Source: Methanomassiliicoccales archaeon PtaB.Bin134
Lineage (GTDB): Archaea > Thermoplasmatota > Thermoplasmata > Methanomassiliicoccales > UBA472
Assembly (NCBI GenBank): GCA_002067045.1
Contig: MVPZ01000068.1
Coordinates: forward strand, 1-46,869
Direction of reading: 5' to 3'
DNA length: 46,869 bases
The notes beneath the pieces were generated by a model. The model saw nothing but the letters and a program-made list of their open reading frames with translations. It did no database searches and was not told the origin of the DNA. Below, one piece after another: positions 15,927 through 23,556 of this stretch (its first letter is position 1; each line of letters begins with the position of its first letter). Both the position numbers and the translations under genes were made by a program.

Positions 15927-17372
15927 ATGGAGAGCGCCATGGAACCGGAGGTCCGTTCAACCCTGCCGAGGGAGGTCGTGCAGTTCCTGCAGAACCCGGG
16001 AGGGCATTCCCTGATCATCAGGGGGAACGCCGGAACGGGGAAGACCACCTTCGTGCTGGAGGTGGCCGAGCAGTTCAAGGACCTGCAGCACGCGCATTAC
16101 CTGTCCACCAGGGTGTCCGACTCAGCCCTGCTGAGGCAGTTCCCCTGGCTGCAGGAGCGGCTGCTGAAGAGGGATGACGCCGCCGCACCGGTGAGACGCC
16201 GCTCGGGATTGGGGAGGCTGAAGGGCATGGGCTCCGGGGACATGATGTCCAGCCGGCCGGAGATGACCGTGTCCATCGGCAGGACCATGCCCGAGCTGGA
16301 GATGCTCTACGAGCTGGTGGAGGCTGACGATCGCGTGCTCATCGTGATCGACAGCATAGACGCCCTGGCCGACCGCTACGAACTGGAGACCAGGGAGCTG
16401 CTGCTGGCCCTGCAGCGGGACCTGGTGGAGGCCTCCGGGGCCAACATCATATTCGTGCTGGAGAGCAACGACCACATGCTGGATTACCTCGGCGACGGGG
16501 TGGTGGAGTGCGTGCGGGTCGAACGGGACCGGCGTCTGGTGCGGGAGATGAACCTGCTCAAGCTCAGGGGATGCGAGATCCAGCAGCCCCTGTACCTGTA
16601 CACCCTGCGGGGCGGACGGTTCCAATGCTTCGGGGTGGACTGGGACCGGGGATGCGTCGACGGGCAATGGAACCGCATCAACGATCCGGAGGGGCGCTAC
16701 TCCTACGGCATCTCCGACCTGGACGTCATGACCGGGGGCCTGGCGCCCGGGAACGTGGTCCTGATCGAGCTGGGCACGGGGCTGCCGCCGCGGGTCAGCG
16801 GCCTGCTGGAGAGGTCCCTGGTATCCGGGTTCGCCACCGCAGGGAGGGGCGTGCTCTGGGTGCCCATGCGCAAGGAGAGCGGGGCTGGCGCCCGGGCCCT
16901 GCTGGGGACCGCGGTCCCGGACGAGGCCATGGACCGGGCGGTGAGGATCGTAGAACCGGCCTCCCAGATGGACATGGGGAGCGGGAGATACGTGATGGCC
17001 GTGGAGGGCAGCAAGGTCGAGGACGACCTGAAGTGGAAGAACGTGGCCTACAGCCTGGACGGGGCCTCCCAGCCCTTCCTCTCCATAATGGGGTTCGATT
17101 CCCTTGAATCCATATACGGAGGGGAGGTGATGGAGGGGCTGGTCGAGCATCTGGCGGCCGTCAAGCGCAACGGGGGGGCCTTCGTGGGATTCACCTCGCC
17201 CACCAGCCGGTCCACCGAACGGCTCTCGGACCTGGCCACCGTTCACCTCAAGGCCGAGAGGATCGGCGGCACCGTGGTCCTCTACGGGATCAAACCGTTC
17301 ACCGAGTGCCACGCGTTCAAGATCGAAAAGCGCCCCGAGGGAGGCTGCGTGTCCCTCACCCCGCTGGTGTGA
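15927..17372 (+). CDS. KaiC/GvpD-like RecA-superfamily ATPase, two domains (second degenerate)
   Basis: A 481-residue protein with two RecA-fold halves. Domain 1 has an intact Walker A, RGNAGTGKTT (32-41), and a Walker B strand VLIVIDSIDALADR. Domain 2 starts SYGISDLDVMTGGLAPGN, like a KaiC-type entry, but the loop that follows (IELGTGLPPRVSG) lacks the GK[ST]. One half can probably bind ATP while the other is structural. Such archaeal proteins are often regulatory ATPases; the target here is unknown. The following gene starts 4 nt downstream, so they are co-transcribed. The Met at residue 5 is an alternative start. Confidence 0.8.
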   Translation: MESAMEPEVRSTLPREVVQFLQNPGGHSLIIRGNAGTGKTTFVLEVAEQFKDLQHAHYLSTRVSDSALLRQFPWLQERLLKRDDAAAPVRRRSGLGRLKGMGSGDMMSSRPEMTVSIGRTMPELEMLYELVEADDRVLIVIDSIDALADRYELETRELLLALQRDLVEASGANIIFVLESNDHMLDYLGDGVVECVRVERDRRLVREMNLLKLRGCEIQQPLYLYTLRGGRFQCFGVDWDRGCVDGQWNRINDPEGRYSYGISDLDVMTGGLAPGNVVLIELGTGLPPRVSGLLERSLVSGFATAGRGVLWVPMRKESGAGARALLGTAVPDEAMDRAVRIVEPASQMDMGSGRYVMAVEGSKVEDDLKWKNVAYSLDGASQPFLSIMGFDSLESIYGGEVMEGLVEHLAAVKRNGGAFVGFTSPTSRSTERLSDLATVHLKAERIGGTVVLYGIKPFTECHAFKIEKRPEGGCVSLTPLV

Positions 17373-17375
17373 GCC

Positions 17376-18056
17376 ATGTTCAAGACCAATATTCCGCAGA
17401 ACTCCTCGGTGCTGGTGCTGGGCAGCCCAGGCGTGGGCGTGCTGGAGTTCCAGATGGGCATGGTGAAGGAGTACGTGGACGCCGGGGAGCCGGTGGTCTT
17501 CGTGACCATGGACATGCTGCCCAAGGACCTACTGGAGGTGATGGGGCGCTTCGGCGTTCCCGTGGACCGGCTGGGGAACGGGCTGCACATCATCGACTAC
17601 CACTCCAGCCTGCTGGGCAACTCCGACGACCGGGGAACGCCCAAGGATGGAAAGGTGCGCAGGATACACGACCTGGAGGGCATAATGTTCAATGTGGCCT
17701 CCATATTCGAGGAGGAGAAGCGGCCGCTGCGCATATTCATATACACCCTCTCCACCCTTTTCCTGTACAACCAGCCCAGCGTGGTGCTGAAGTTCTTCCA
17801 GATATCCACCTCCAACATACGCAGCCAGTACGGGACGGCCATCGTCTCGGTGTATGACGGGGTGCACGACGAGAAGGCCCTGAACCACCTGGTGGCCCTG
17901 GCCGACGGGGTTCTGGAACTGCGTTTCGACAGCGACCTGAACCGGGTGCTCAGGGTGAGGCACATGCGGGGGATGTCCGTCTCCAGCAGGTGGATCCCCT
18001 TCGAGATATCCCCGGCCAGGGACGAGCCCAGCGCGCAGGTGCTGGAGTGGAGATGA
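17376..18056 (+). CDS. KaiC-like RecA-superfamily protein with substituted Walker A lysine
   Basis: A 226-residue single-domain protein. The P-loop position reads LGSPGVGVLEFQMG (residues 15-28), where KaiC-like ATPases have GSPGVGKS/T, so the essential lysine is Val. Other features of the fold remain: a PVVFVTMDM strand after the first helix, an RIFIYTLSTLF Walker B-like strand, and a GVLELRFDSDLNRVLRVRHMRG C-terminal hairpin typical of KaiC-family proteins. It probably pairs with the preceding two-domain ATPase as a non-hydrolysing subunit. Function unknown. Confidence 0.75.
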   Translation: MFKTNIPQNSSVLVLGSPGVGVLEFQMGMVKEYVDAGEPVVFVTMDMLPKDLLEVMGRFGVPVDRLGNGLHIIDYHSSLLGNSDDRGTPKDGKVRRIHDLEGIMFNVASIFEEEKRPLRIFIYTLSTLFLYNQPSVVLKFFQISTSNIRSQYGTAIVSVYDGVHDEKALNHLVALADGVLELRFDSDLNRVLRVRHMRGMSVSSRWIPFEISPARDEPSAQVLEWR

Positions 18057-18260
18057 TCACTCCTCGGCCTCTTCCATGACCCCGTAAAGTGCGCGGTTGA
18101 GCTCCTGCACCGCCCTGGCTGTGGCCTTGGAGTACAGGGAGCATTCCATCTTAGGGCTGACCACCATCTCCTTCCTACGGCAGTACACTAGCTGATCGCT
18201 CAGGCCCAGCTCGGGGCGGTTCTCGCGATGCAGGCAGGAAAAACAGAGCGCCTTCTTCAT
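18057..18260 (-). CDS. Small four-cysteine protein
   Basis: A 67-residue protein, MKKALCFSCLHRENRP..., with CFSC near the N-terminus and two further cysteines (LVYCRRK, MECSLY), which could bind one metal ion. The start at 18260 is chosen because a minus-strand TATA (TTATACACC, 18282-18290) lies about 25 nt upstream; an ATG at 18281 would lie upstream of the predicted transcription start. It abuts the KaiC-like gene tail to tail. Function unknown. Confidence 0.6.
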   Translation of the reverse strand: MKKALCFSCLHRENRPELGLSDQLVYCRRKEMVVSPKMECSLYSKATARAVQELNRALYGVMEEAEE

Positions 18261-18281
18261 CCGGCGCGTTCTAACGAGCAT

Positions 18282-18290
18282 GGTGTATAA
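18282..18290 (-). promoter_or_regulatory. TATA box of the small Cys protein gene
   Basis: The minus-strand sequence TTATACACC lies 22-30 nt upstream of the ATG at 18260. It sits in the short gap after the glpC stop. Confidence 0.5.
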
Positions 18291-18299
18291 GATTGTTCC

Positions 18300-19283
18300 T
18301 CATTCATTCAGCGAGACCGCCTCCGAGATGTCCAATACCCTCAGCCCTTCCCGGCGCAGGTTCAGGCAGCAGAAGGGGCAGGCGGTTATCACTCCATCCA
18401 CCCCCGCCCGCTCGTAGGCCCGGACCTTGGACCTGGCCATGGAGGCGGCCAGCTCGGGGAAGCCGGAGGGCAGCCCTCCGCCCCCGCCGCAGCACACGTC
18501 CTCCTCGGGGATGCGCACCAGTTCCACCCCGGCACGCTCCAGTATGCCCACCAGGTCCTCGGCGGTCCACGGTCCCAGCCCCCGCTTCAGGTGGCAGGGC
18601 ATCTGCAGAGCCCAGCGGCCCTCCGCGCGGGAGCGGAGGGGGAGGTCCCTCAGCACCTCCACCATGTGCTTGGCCTCCAGGCCGTACTCGGTGCGCAGCT
18701 GATAGGCGCATCCAGGGCAGGAGACCACCACCTTCCGGTAGGCGGAGAGCACCTCCATATTGGACCTCTTTACGTTGGCCGCCTCCTCCAGGGCCCCGAC
18801 CTTCAGCAGGGGCGAACCGCAGCAGAGGGCCCTGCTGGATATGTCGTGCTTGATATCCAGGGAGGTCAGCAGAGAGGAGGCCGCCCGGGTCATGGAGGTG
18901 AGCCTTCCCAAACCTATGCAGCCCGGGAAGTACAGGATGTCGTTCCCCTCCTCCACCCATTCATCGAAATCCGCGCTCACCGTGCGGCCGGTGGCCATGA
19001 CGTTCTCGCGCATGCGCAGATGTCCCGATGGCCCCTGCCCCTTGAGCTCGGAGCGCAGGCGCAGCATGGCCTTGGTGAGGGTTATGGACGAAGGACAGGC
19101 CAGCTCGCAGGCGTGACACATGGTGCACATGAGCGCCGATGGGCCTGCATCGGCCCTCTCCGGGAACCTGGGTGCGTCCACCCCGGTGGCGCGGGGGCCC
19201 GGGAAGAGCGCTCCCCTGGCATCGCCCAGAACAGGACAGGCCCTCAGACAGCTCCCGCACTTGATGCAGCGATCGGAGTTCAT
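18300..19283 (-). CDS. glpC: Anaerobic glycerol-3-phosphate dehydrogenase subunit C (Fe-S)
   Basis: A 327-residue protein with two [4Fe-4S] motifs (CIKCGSCLRACP and CTMCHACELACP) followed by two CCG-type cysteine domains (CPGC...; VCCGGGGGLPSGFPE near residue 265). This is the GlpC/HdrD-like architecture. GlpC anchors GlpAB and passes electrons to the quinone or equivalent pool. The start at 19283 overlaps the GlpB stop (ATGA). The last gene of glpABC. HdrD-like function is an alternative for the isolated protein, but the glpAB neighbours favour GlpC. Confidence 0.85.
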   Translation of the reverse strand: MNSDRCIKCGSCLRACPVLGDARGALFPGPRATGVDAPRFPERADAGPSALMCTMCHACELACPSSITLTKAMLRLRSELKGQGPSGHLRMRENVMATGRTVSADFDEWVEEGNDILYFPGCIGLGRLTSMTRAASSLLTSLDIKHDISSRALCCGSPLLKVGALEEAANVKRSNMEVLSAYRKVVVSCPGCAYQLRTEYGLEAKHMVEVLRDLPLRSRAEGRWALQMPCHLKRGLGPWTAEDLVGILERAGVELVRIPEEDVCCGGGGGLPSGFPELAASMARSKVRAYERAGVDGVITACPFCCLNLRREGLRVLDISEAVSLNE

Positions 19284-20329
19284 GGCCCCTCCATGGCCTG
19301 CACGGCCGCCCAGGCGTCGTTCAGGGCCTCCGAGAGCCCGCCACCGTACCCGCGATCTGACCTGGCCAGGCAATCGCCGGCCCCGAAGACGTTGGCCGCC
19401 TCGCGTCCTGATGGCAGCAGCAGTCGTCGGCCCCGATGGGCGTAACCTCCCTGCAGCGGGCCTCCGGCCGTGGACACCTGGAAGGTCGTAAGAGGATCGG
19501 CAAGCCCCCGGCCGGAGATGGCCATTCCGTCCGGTAGCGCCCCTCCGGTGGCCAGCACCAGCATGTCCGCCTCCAGTCGCCTGGTCTCCAATCCGCCGGT
19601 CAGCATCGCCCCCCGGAACCGATCGCCCTCCATCTCCAGAGAAACCAACCTCGTTCCGGGCCTCATCGATACCCCGGCCTTCATGGCGTGGCCGGCCAGG
19701 ACCTCCAGGAACCTCTGGCCGGGGATGCCGAGAGGTGTGATGGCCTCCAGGACCTTCCTTCCGCTATGCCCCTCCAGCCAATGGACGCGATGAAGATCGG
19801 ACAGGGGGAACAGCGAGGGCAGCAGTACGGTCTCCTCCCTTGCCTCCTTCATTGACCTGGCTAGTACTTCCCAGGCACCCTCATCAAGGAAGCGGGATGC
19901 CAGGGGGACGTCCGGGGGGACCTTCCAGGGCAGGTGCAGATGTTCGGAGCGAACACCCTGCCGCTCCAGCATGGCATCGGCCAGGCAAGGCCGCAAAGAG
20001 GGGTGCCCCTCCACCCCGATCACGCTGAGCCCCTTCGGGCCGTTCCCCTCCTCCCAGGTGCAGATGTCGGGCGCCAGGGCGCACTCGAAGAGCGTGCCCA
20101 GGTTGCTGACCCCAACGCGGCGGCCCGCGGCAGAGTGAAGGCCGGCCCTGTTCAAAATATCCAGTAGCGTTCCCCTCCAATTCCCCGGCGGGGACCTCAG
20201 GCAGCCGGTGGACATGGCGGCCGCGGGAGCCCCTCTTCCGGCCAGGGTCACCTGCCAGCCCTTTTCGGCCAGCAGCGCCGAGGCGAACAGGCCGGCGGCG
20301 CCCTGTCCAATCACCAGCGCCCTGCTCAT
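19280..20329 (-). CDS. glpB: Anaerobic glycerol-3-phosphate dehydrogenase subunit B
   Basis: A 349-residue flavoprotein starting MSRALVIGQGAAGLFASALL, a Rossmann dinucleotide-binding motif with GxGxxG. It has ADMLVLATGGALPDG in the second half and a C-terminal NVFGAGDCLARSDRGYGGG FAD-binding segment, as in GlpB. It transfers electrons between GlpA and GlpC. It overlaps glpA (TCA/CAT at 20326-20329) and glpC by 4 nt each, consistent with coupled translation. Confidence 0.82.
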   Translation of the reverse strand: MSRALVIGQGAAGLFASALLAEKGWQVTLAGRGAPAAAMSTGCLRSPPGNWRGTLLDILNRAGLHSAAGRRVGVSNLGTLFECALAPDICTWEEGNGPKGLSVIGVEGHPSLRPCLADAMLERQGVRSEHLHLPWKVPPDVPLASRFLDEGAWEVLARSMKEAREETVLLPSLFPLSDLHRVHWLEGHSGRKVLEAITPLGIPGQRFLEVLAGHAMKAGVSMRPGTRLVSLEMEGDRFRGAMLTGGLETRRLEADMLVLATGGALPDGMAISGRGLADPLTTFQVSTAGGPLQGGYAHRGRRLLLPSGREAANVFGAGDCLARSDRGYGGGLSEALNDAWAAVQAMEGP

Positions 20330-21849
20330 GCCCCGCCTCCCAGCCTGTAAACCCCTTGGAACACGTGCCTGCGCAGCAGCTCCTGCCGCAGCTGATCCCC
20401 AGAGGCCAGTTCCAGCCCCTTCTCCCGCTCGGAGAGGAACTCCAGCAGGGTCTGGCGGGGATCCACCCCCTTCGATCGGACCATGAGCTCCAGGACCCCC
20501 AGGGAGCAATCCATGCCCTGGCAGTAGCCCATGCCCGCGCGGGTGCGGCGCATCACGTCCGCCATGGTCAGGACGTCCTCTCCCCCCAGCGCATGGACCA
20601 CCTCCGACCTCAGCACCTGCTCGCAGGAGCATATCACCCGCGCATCGCCGGTATCGATGTCCCGGGAACGCCAGCCGTATTTCCTGGTCAGGCGGGACTC
20701 GGCGATGCTCATTCCGCCGCCCTCCGCCGGCGGACCGAGGGGTTCGGAGGCCGTGCGGCAGGCCGCCCTGATGCCCAGGACCCTGCAGGCCTGGTCGCTG
20801 ACCTTCTCGGCCATCAGCCGGTAGGTGGTCAGCTTCCCCCCGGACACGGTGAGCATGTTCTCCGCCCCCTCGTCCCTCAGCACGGCGAAGGAGCGACTGG
20901 CCTCGCGGCCTCCGCCCCCCAGCAGCGGGCGAACCCCGCCGTAGGACCTGATCACCCGCACTGTCCTCAATCCGGGAAGCATTCGGGAAGCCTCCCGCAA
21001 AAGGAGGCCCTGGTCCGCCTCGGAGACGCCGGAGTCCTCGGGGGATGACGCCGGCCGGGAGGTGGTGCCCAGTATGGTGGAGGTGTGATTGGGGACAGCG
21101 ATGTCCCCGTTGGACGGCGGTCGCAGGCGGTTGACCACGTGCCGGCAGTGGCGGCCGTCGGCCACCAGCATGCTGCCCTGGTCCAGGCCCATGGCCAGGT
21201 GCACCCCGGCCATCTTGGCCACCTGGGGCGCCCAGGCCCCGGCGGTGTTCACCATCAGCTCGGGGAAGACGTGTCCAGATTCCCCGTTCCTGTTATTGAC
21301 GTAATCCACGCGGACCACCCGGCCCCCGTCCACCTCCATGCCGGTCACCCGGCAGTGGTTGAGGACCGTGGCGCCGTTGGCGCGCGCATCGTCGACATTG
21401 GCCTGCACCAGGGCGAAGGGGTCCACCGAACCGTCCGGCACGCGGTAACACCTGGTGACATCCGTGGAAAGTCCAGGCTCCTCGGCGAGGGCCTCCTGGG
21501 CGGAAAGCTCCTCCACCGGCACCCCGGTCTCGCGGCAGGCCCTCTCGAAGCGGTCGCCGAACTCGGGATCGTCCCCGGGAAGGGAGGCGAAGAGGCCCCC
21601 GGTGTCCTCGATGCAGAAGGGCGCTATGCGTCGCAGGGTGCTGTTCTCCTCCGCGCACTCCCTGGCGGATGAGGGGTCCTTCACCGCGTAGCGGCCGCCG
21701 CTGTGCAGAAGGCCATGGTTGCCACCGCTGGCCCCGTGGCAGTAGTCGCCCATCTCCAGCAGGACGCAGTCCGCGCCGCGCAGGGCCAGGTCCCGGACGA
21801 CCCCGGCCCCGGTGGCCCCGCCCCCTATGACCAGCACCTCCTTCCTCAT
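20326..21849 (-). CDS. glpA: Anaerobic glycerol-3-phosphate dehydrogenase subunit A
   Basis: A 507-residue FAD-dependent DAO-family oxidoreductase. The N-terminus MRKEVLVIGGGATGAGVVRD binds FAD, followed by GASGGNHGLLHSGGRYA, RSYGGVRPLLGGG and TVSGGKLTTYRLMAE, all hallmarks of GlpA/GlpD. The C-terminal extension has a BFD-like [2Fe-2S] domain (ICSCEQV...YCQGMDCS), as in GlpA. It oxidises sn-glycerol-3-phosphate to DHAP. Because archaeal lipids use glycerol-1-phosphate, this points to catabolism of glycerol or of foreign lipid backbones. No glycerol kinase or uptake gene is in the window. Confidence 0.93.
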   Translation of the reverse strand: MRKEVLVIGGGATGAGVVRDLALRGADCVLLEMGDYCHGASGGNHGLLHSGGRYAVKDPSSARECAEENSTLRRIAPFCIEDTGGLFASLPGDDPEFGDRFERACRETGVPVEELSAQEALAEEPGLSTDVTRCYRVPDGSVDPFALVQANVDDARANGATVLNHCRVTGMEVDGGRVVRVDYVNNRNGESGHVFPELMVNTAGAWAPQVAKMAGVHLAMGLDQGSMLVADGRHCRHVVNRLRPPSNGDIAVPNHTSTILGTTSRPASSPEDSGVSEADQGLLLREASRMLPGLRTVRVIRSYGGVRPLLGGGGREASRSFAVLRDEGAENMLTVSGGKLTTYRLMAEKVSDQACRVLGIRAACRTASEPLGPPAEGGGMSIAESRLTRKYGWRSRDIDTGDARVICSCEQVLRSEVVHALGGEDVLTMADVMRRTRAGMGYCQGMDCSLGVLELMVRSKGVDPRQTLLEFLSEREKGLELASGDQLRQELLRRHVFQGVYRLGGGA

Positions 21850-21913
21850 GGCCTCGAAAGAGGAATGCGGGAGAACGTATATGGAAGTTGAGAGTGAGGG
21901 AATAACAGAGAAG

Positions 21914-21988
21914 TAGCGGGGGGTCGATTTGAACGACCGGTCTCCGGGTTATGAGCCCGACGGGATGTCCTGGCTACCCTACCCCGCT
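21914..21988 (-). tRNA. Initiator tRNA-Met (CAU)
   Basis: A 75-nt cloverleaf without encoded CCA. The acceptor stem is AGCGGGG/CCCCGCT with an A1:U72 pair and A73. The anticodon loop CTCATAA gives CAU, closed by GGG/CCC pairs, both initiator hallmarks. The T arm is GGTCG-TTCAAAT-CGACC. It is monocistronic. Confidence 0.93.
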
Positions 21989-22417
21989 CTGGTATTTCCC
22001 CATCATGCGTAGGCCGGTTATAAACCTTTCGATTGGCGGGTCCATCTGGACAGGTCCTTGAGGATAGCTTCCAGAGCAGAAAAATGCCCCCCTTAACTGC
22101 CAGGATAATGGAGCTCGTTGGATTGTCCCGTTGAAAAACGAGGACGGAAACGGATTATAGGTGAAGCTTGGGGGATGGATATAGCTCTCCACAACCGGAC
22201 GAGTACTGCCCATTCGGACTGGCGTGTTTCAAACCGTTCATTTGCCCTCTTACGATTACCTTTGATCAATTTCTGGTTAACATCAGGGGAGTTAGGGCGG
22301 TGGGCCGGAAATAAGCGGCCCATGAGTTACAGATCGTGGTGATCAACTCAGGACCTTCGATCTGATGGATGGATCGGCCTGGGTGAGGGCACGCCAATAA
22401 CTTTCGGGGCGGTTCGA
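21989..22417. other. Non-coding, lower-GC stretch after the tRNA gene
   Basis: Apart from the tRNA promoter I see no convincing gene here. Short open frames exist on both strands, but they lack family motifs, good start contexts and the codon bias of the neighbours. The stretch opens an AT-richer accessory segment that runs to about 23200. Degraded genes may be present beyond recognition. Confidence 0.4.
22016..22024 (-). promoter_or_regulatory. TATA box of the initiator tRNA gene
   Basis: The minus-strand sequence TTTATAACC lies about 28-36 nt upstream of the tRNA 5' end. Confidence 0.6.
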
Positions 22418-22425
22418 ATAAAAAA
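22418..22425 (-). terminator. T-tract after the retropepsin-like pseudogene
   Basis: On the minus strand the stop TGA (22426-22428) is followed at once by a run of T residues and then ATTCG, a typical archaeal terminator signal. Confidence 0.4.
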
Positions 22426-22812
22426 TCACTTCTCTTTATCAAAACGCCTATTGACCACATCGATCTTCTTCAGGATCATCTTCTTTTTATGATCGTTGAA
22501 TGTGATCTCGAATTCATCGAAGAAGCCAAGTCTTCCAAGCAAGGGAGGAAATTGCAGGTCCCTCACGAGTATGACCTTAACTGGAACGGTCATATCATAA
22601 TGTTCATGTCCTTTTTAAATTGAAATATTGACCTTGCTGTTTACGCAATCAACCTTACCGCCAATTCCAAAAGCCGTGCTTTTGCTTCCGTTTAGATCAA
22701 GACCTAATGCTTCGGCCATTTCTTGAGACATCGCGGTCTGGTCGGCACCAGAATCAAGAAGGGCCAGCGCCTCGAACGATTCGTCGCCATTGCTGAATGT
22801 GATTGGGACCAT
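22426..22812 (-). pseudogene. Retropepsin-like aspartic protease, interrupted by in-frame TAA
   Basis: The 5' part reads MVPITFSNGDESFEALALLD followed by SGADQTAMS, with the DSGA catalytic signature of retropepsin-like (clan AA) proteases, and runs to VNISI. A TAA stop at 22615-22617 ends the frame. The same frame then resumes with KGHEHYDMTVPVKV and a typical C-terminal half (RDLQFPPLLGRLGFFDEF) to a TGA at 22426-22428. The total of 128 codons matches small archaeal proteins of this kind. A TATA element at 22851-22860 lies upstream. Loss by one nonsense mutation is the simplest reading; a sequencing error is possible. It is paired with a decayed DUF5678-like gene just upstream. Confidence 0.75.
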
Positions 22813-22850
22813 CGGTCTCTTCTTCTTGTTCTAATCGGGATTCAAGACCT

Positions 22851-22860
22851 CTTTATATTT
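22851..22860 (-). promoter_or_regulatory. TATA box of the retropepsin-like pseudogene
   Basis: The minus-strand sequence AAATATAAAG lies about 40-48 nt upstream of the ATG at 22812. Confidence 0.4.
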
Positions 22861-22880
22861 GAAATTCAGGACCATGCCAA

Positions 22881-23075
22881 TCACAAGATCATGGTTTCAT
22901 CAGTTGGAACCATTGCGATGAACGGTTTGGATCTACCACACTTGGCTTATGCCTGAGCATAGACTTCCTTAAAGGACTTGGAGTGGGCTACGACCTTCTC
23001 ATCGCATATGGCAACCTAATTGCCGACATAAGGACTGACATCTAATCCCATGAAATAATCATAGTTGCCCGTCAC
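22881..23075 (-). pseudogene. DUF5678-like small protein gene with two in-frame stops
   Basis: One minus-strand frame encodes GNYDYFMGLDVSPYVGN, stop TAG (23016-23018), VAICDEKVVAHSKSFKEVY then AQA, stop TAA (22947-22949), AKCGRSKPFIAMVPTDETMIL, stop TGA. The pattern of WVAI-(C/D)-KVVAH-(G/S)K-xKEVxxEAK-(x)n-PFxAxVP matches DUF5678 proteins, which I recall as frequent upstream partners of retropepsin-like genes in archaea. The first internal stop sits at the conserved Trp (TGG to TAG). GTG at 23075, just after GGTGAG, is the likely original start, though the true 5' end is uncertain. With stops in both members, the pair looks decayed. Confidence 0.6.
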
Positions 23076-23183
23076 CAACTCACCGATAGCGAATTCGTAA
23101 CAGACCTCTAAAAAGATTTTGTATGATCATTATTTACGATTATTGATCCAGTCATGCGATTTAGATGCGATCGGTTCCATAAT

Positions 23184-23203
23184 GGTAGAAGAACCTTTCT
23201 ACC
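23184..23203. terminator. Stem-loop downstream of the rnhB-SCP2 unit
   Basis: GGTAGAA-GAACCT-TTCTACC forms a 7-bp perfect stem with a 6-nt loop, 17 nt beyond the stop of the SCP2 gene. It could protect or end the minus-strand transcript. No long T-tract follows, so terminator activity is uncertain. Confidence 0.35.
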
Positions 23204-23220
23204 TTGTGGGGGATGCTGGT

Positions 23221-23553
23221 TCAGAAGAACTTGCGCAGCTTCATGACGTCTTCCAGCGAGCCCTTGACCACCACTTTCCGCAGGGCCCAGGCCTTCATGG
23301 GCTTCATCCTCCCGGTGAAGAGGTCCTCGATGGTGCGGGGGTCGGAGCAGATCACGATGTCCGGGGCCTCCAGGAATCCATCGTCCAGACCGAGGATGCA
23401 GCTGTCCTTGAGCAGGAAGGAGTAGTGTTCAGTGCCCAGGTCTATGTTGACCTTCTTGACCATCGGGCCCACCTCCTCCTTGAGCTGGGCGTCGCAATGC
23501 ATCTTCTGGTTGAACTTGTCTATGGCGTTGAGCAGGTGTTCCTTGGCTGTCAT
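23221..23553 (-). CDS. SCP2 sterol-transfer-domain protein
   Basis: A 110-residue single-domain protein with the SCP2 pattern: a helical N-terminus, a beta sheet with TEHYSFLLKD, then APDIVICSDPRTIEDLFTGRMKPMKAWALRKVVVKGSLEDVMKL, in which the DPRTIEDLFTGRM and KVVVKGSLEDVMKL elements are diagnostic. Such proteins bind fatty-acyl or other hydrophobic ligands; the ligand here is unknown. It follows rnhB by 3 nt and probably shares its transcript. Confidence 0.85.
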   Translation of the reverse strand: MTAKEHLLNAIDKFNQKMHCDAQLKEEVGPMVKKVNIDLGTEHYSFLLKDSCILGLDDGFLEAPDIVICSDPRTIEDLFTGRMKPMKAWALRKVVVKGSLEDVMKLRKFF

Positions 23554-23556
23554 GGG

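Noticed and set aside
22118..22342. Short open frames after the tRNA gene on both strands
   Set aside because: No motif, start signal or codon bias supports them.
23016..23018. TAG read as pyrrolysine in the DUF5678-like gene
   Set aside because: The same frame also has a TAA and the partner gene another TAA, which pyrrolysine cannot explain. Several ordinary genes here also end in TAG.
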